Below are positions 38,885-39,557 of a DNA stretch of 39,557 nucleotides, in pieces. Source of the DNA: an uncultured Oscillospiraceae bacterium (lineage in GTDB: Bacteria; Bacillota; Clostridia; Oscillospirales; Oscillospiraceae); assembly GCA_934661715.1 (NCBI GenBank), contig CAKUJL010000001.1:1-39557 (forward strand), given 5' to 3'. The position numbers were made by a program, and so were the translations under genes. The stretch's first letter is position 1, and every line of letters starts with the position of its first letter. The notes under the pieces were generated by a model. The model did not search any database and was not told the origin of the DNA. It was given only the letters and a program-made list of their open reading frames with translations.

Positions 38885-39557
38885 TCAACCCGCCGCCATG
38901 CAAATTCTCCCAAGCATCTGCCGCCAGATGTCGAAAAACGACAGTGCCGGAACTTCTTCTTCAGCCACCAGCGCCGCCTCCGCGACCACCTGTCCGCCCG
39001 CCGTCACCGTCACCGTCCCGAGCCGCTGCCCCTTCCTGACCGGCGCCTGCACACGCTCCTGCTGCTTAACCTCGCACGAAACCGAGCCCGCCAGCGCCTT
39101 GTCCAGAAGCACCTTCCCCGCGTCCTGCGCCGAAAGCGTCACCTGGTCCTCCTTTCCCAGCACGACCTCCACCGGCCGCACCTCCGCGCCCTCCAGCGGG
39201 TCTACCAGCGCGAAATTCGAAAACCCGTAATTGAGCATCGCCTTCGCCGATTCAAACCGGTCGGTCGACGACGCGCAGTGCATCACCACAGCGATCAGCT
39301 CCATACCGTTTCGTTCCGCGGAAGCCGACAGACAGTACCCCGCCGCGGACGTGTACCCCGTCTTGAGCCCCGTCGTCCCGTCATAAAACCGCACGAGCTT
39401 ATTCGTGTTGCTGAGCCCAAAAGACCCATTTCTCACCGTATCCATCCAGATGGTCGTATACTCTTTGATCCTCTCGTGCTTTAAGAGCTCTCTTGACATG
39501 ATCGCAATATCCCGCGCCGTCGTCAAATGCTCTGCCGCGTTCTCCCCATCATCTAGC
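38885..39557 (-). CDS. D-alanyl-D-alanine carboxypeptidase, DacF/PBP5 type (5' end outside window)
   Basis: C-terminal 223 codons of a penicillin-binding carboxypeptidase that trims pentapeptide stems of peptidoglycan; the frame stays open to the window edge. Seen: HLTTARDIA (the family HyTTARD motif), the KTG triad in TTGLKTGYTSAAGYC, then the C-terminal PBP5-type beta domain and a final amphipathic helix FFDIWRQMLGRI for membrane contact. The catalytic SxxK and SxN lie beyond 39557. DacF in Bacillus is sporulation-linked and DacA is housekeeping; which one this is cannot be decided from the fragment. Confidence 0.92.
   Translation of the reverse strand, partial: LDDGENAAEHLTTARDIAIMSRELLKHERIKEYTTIWMDTVRNGSFGLSNTNKLVRFYDGTTGLKTGYTSAAGYCLSASAERNGMELIAVVMHCASSTDRFESAKAMLNYGFSNFALVDPLEGAEVRPVEVVLGKEDQVTLSAQDAGKVLLDKALAGSVSCEVKQQERVQAPVRKGQRLGTVTVTAGGQVVAEAALVAEEEVPALSFFDIWRQMLGRICMAAG

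Overview
This 39.6-kb window looks like chromosome from a GC-rich (about 60% by eye), anaerobic, spore-forming member of the Clostridia, most like the Oscillospiraceae group. The reasons are the start of an Rnf electron-transport operon with ApbE, NusG-II and RnfX genes, a PdaA-type spore-cortex deacetylase, a SpoIIQ-like M23 protein, a SecA of Firmicutes length, and strong AGGAGG ribosome sites throughout. No tRNA, rRNA, CRISPR array, integrase or insertion sequence was seen.

Layout. Positions 1-2801 (minus strand) hold the head of an Rnf operon (apbE, nusG-II, rnfX, rnfC cut by the edge) behind a clear promoter. Positions 3139-9533 (minus) hold a Tet(M)/EF-G-like GTPase fused to a YacP/Rae1 NYN nuclease, a type Ic aspartate aminotransferase, a dicarboxylate/amino-acid symporter and an Asp/Glu racemase. 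The racemase is the last gene of an operon with a TauE/SafE transporter and a Cof-type HAD phosphatase. Positions 11285-17125 (plus) hold secA, pgeF, an orphan peptide-type ABC lipoprotein and an HD phosphohydrolase. Positions 17217-20701 (minus) hold feoA, feoB, a FeoB-associated Cys-rich membrane peptide, pdaA and a 45-residue Cys-rich membrane peptide. Positions 20839-23053 hold a CBS protein, a SpoIIQ-like M23 protein, and an XRE regulator divergent from a zinc-ribbon membrane protein with a consensus promoter.

Positions 23062-35590 (minus) hold the main curiosity: 19 tightly packed genes encoding a PBSX-type contractile-tail phage particle. In order they are terminase, portal, protease/scaffold, capsid decoration, capsid, connectors, sheath, tube, chaperone, LysM/hub, spike, gp25, J and I. 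The cluster contains no integrase, repressor, replication, tail-fibre or lysis gene and no normal tape-measure gene. All reading frames are open. It sits between ordinary chromosomal genes and resembles a gene-transfer agent or other domesticated particle more than a live prophage.

Positions 35744-39557 hold an RlmI-like rRNA methyltransferase (plus), then on the minus strand a small P-loop protein of unknown role, a glucose-6-phosphate-isomerase-fold protein that seems to have lost its catalytic motifs, and a DacF-type carboxypeptidase cut by the edge.

Regulation is unusually readable. Several genes have consensus-like promoters, which decide start codons for apbE, the symporter and feoA. 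The GTPase-nuclease gene has a promoter followed by a terminator-like hairpin in its leader, as known for ribosome-protection genes. The terminator between feo and pdaA buries the pdaA ribosome site.
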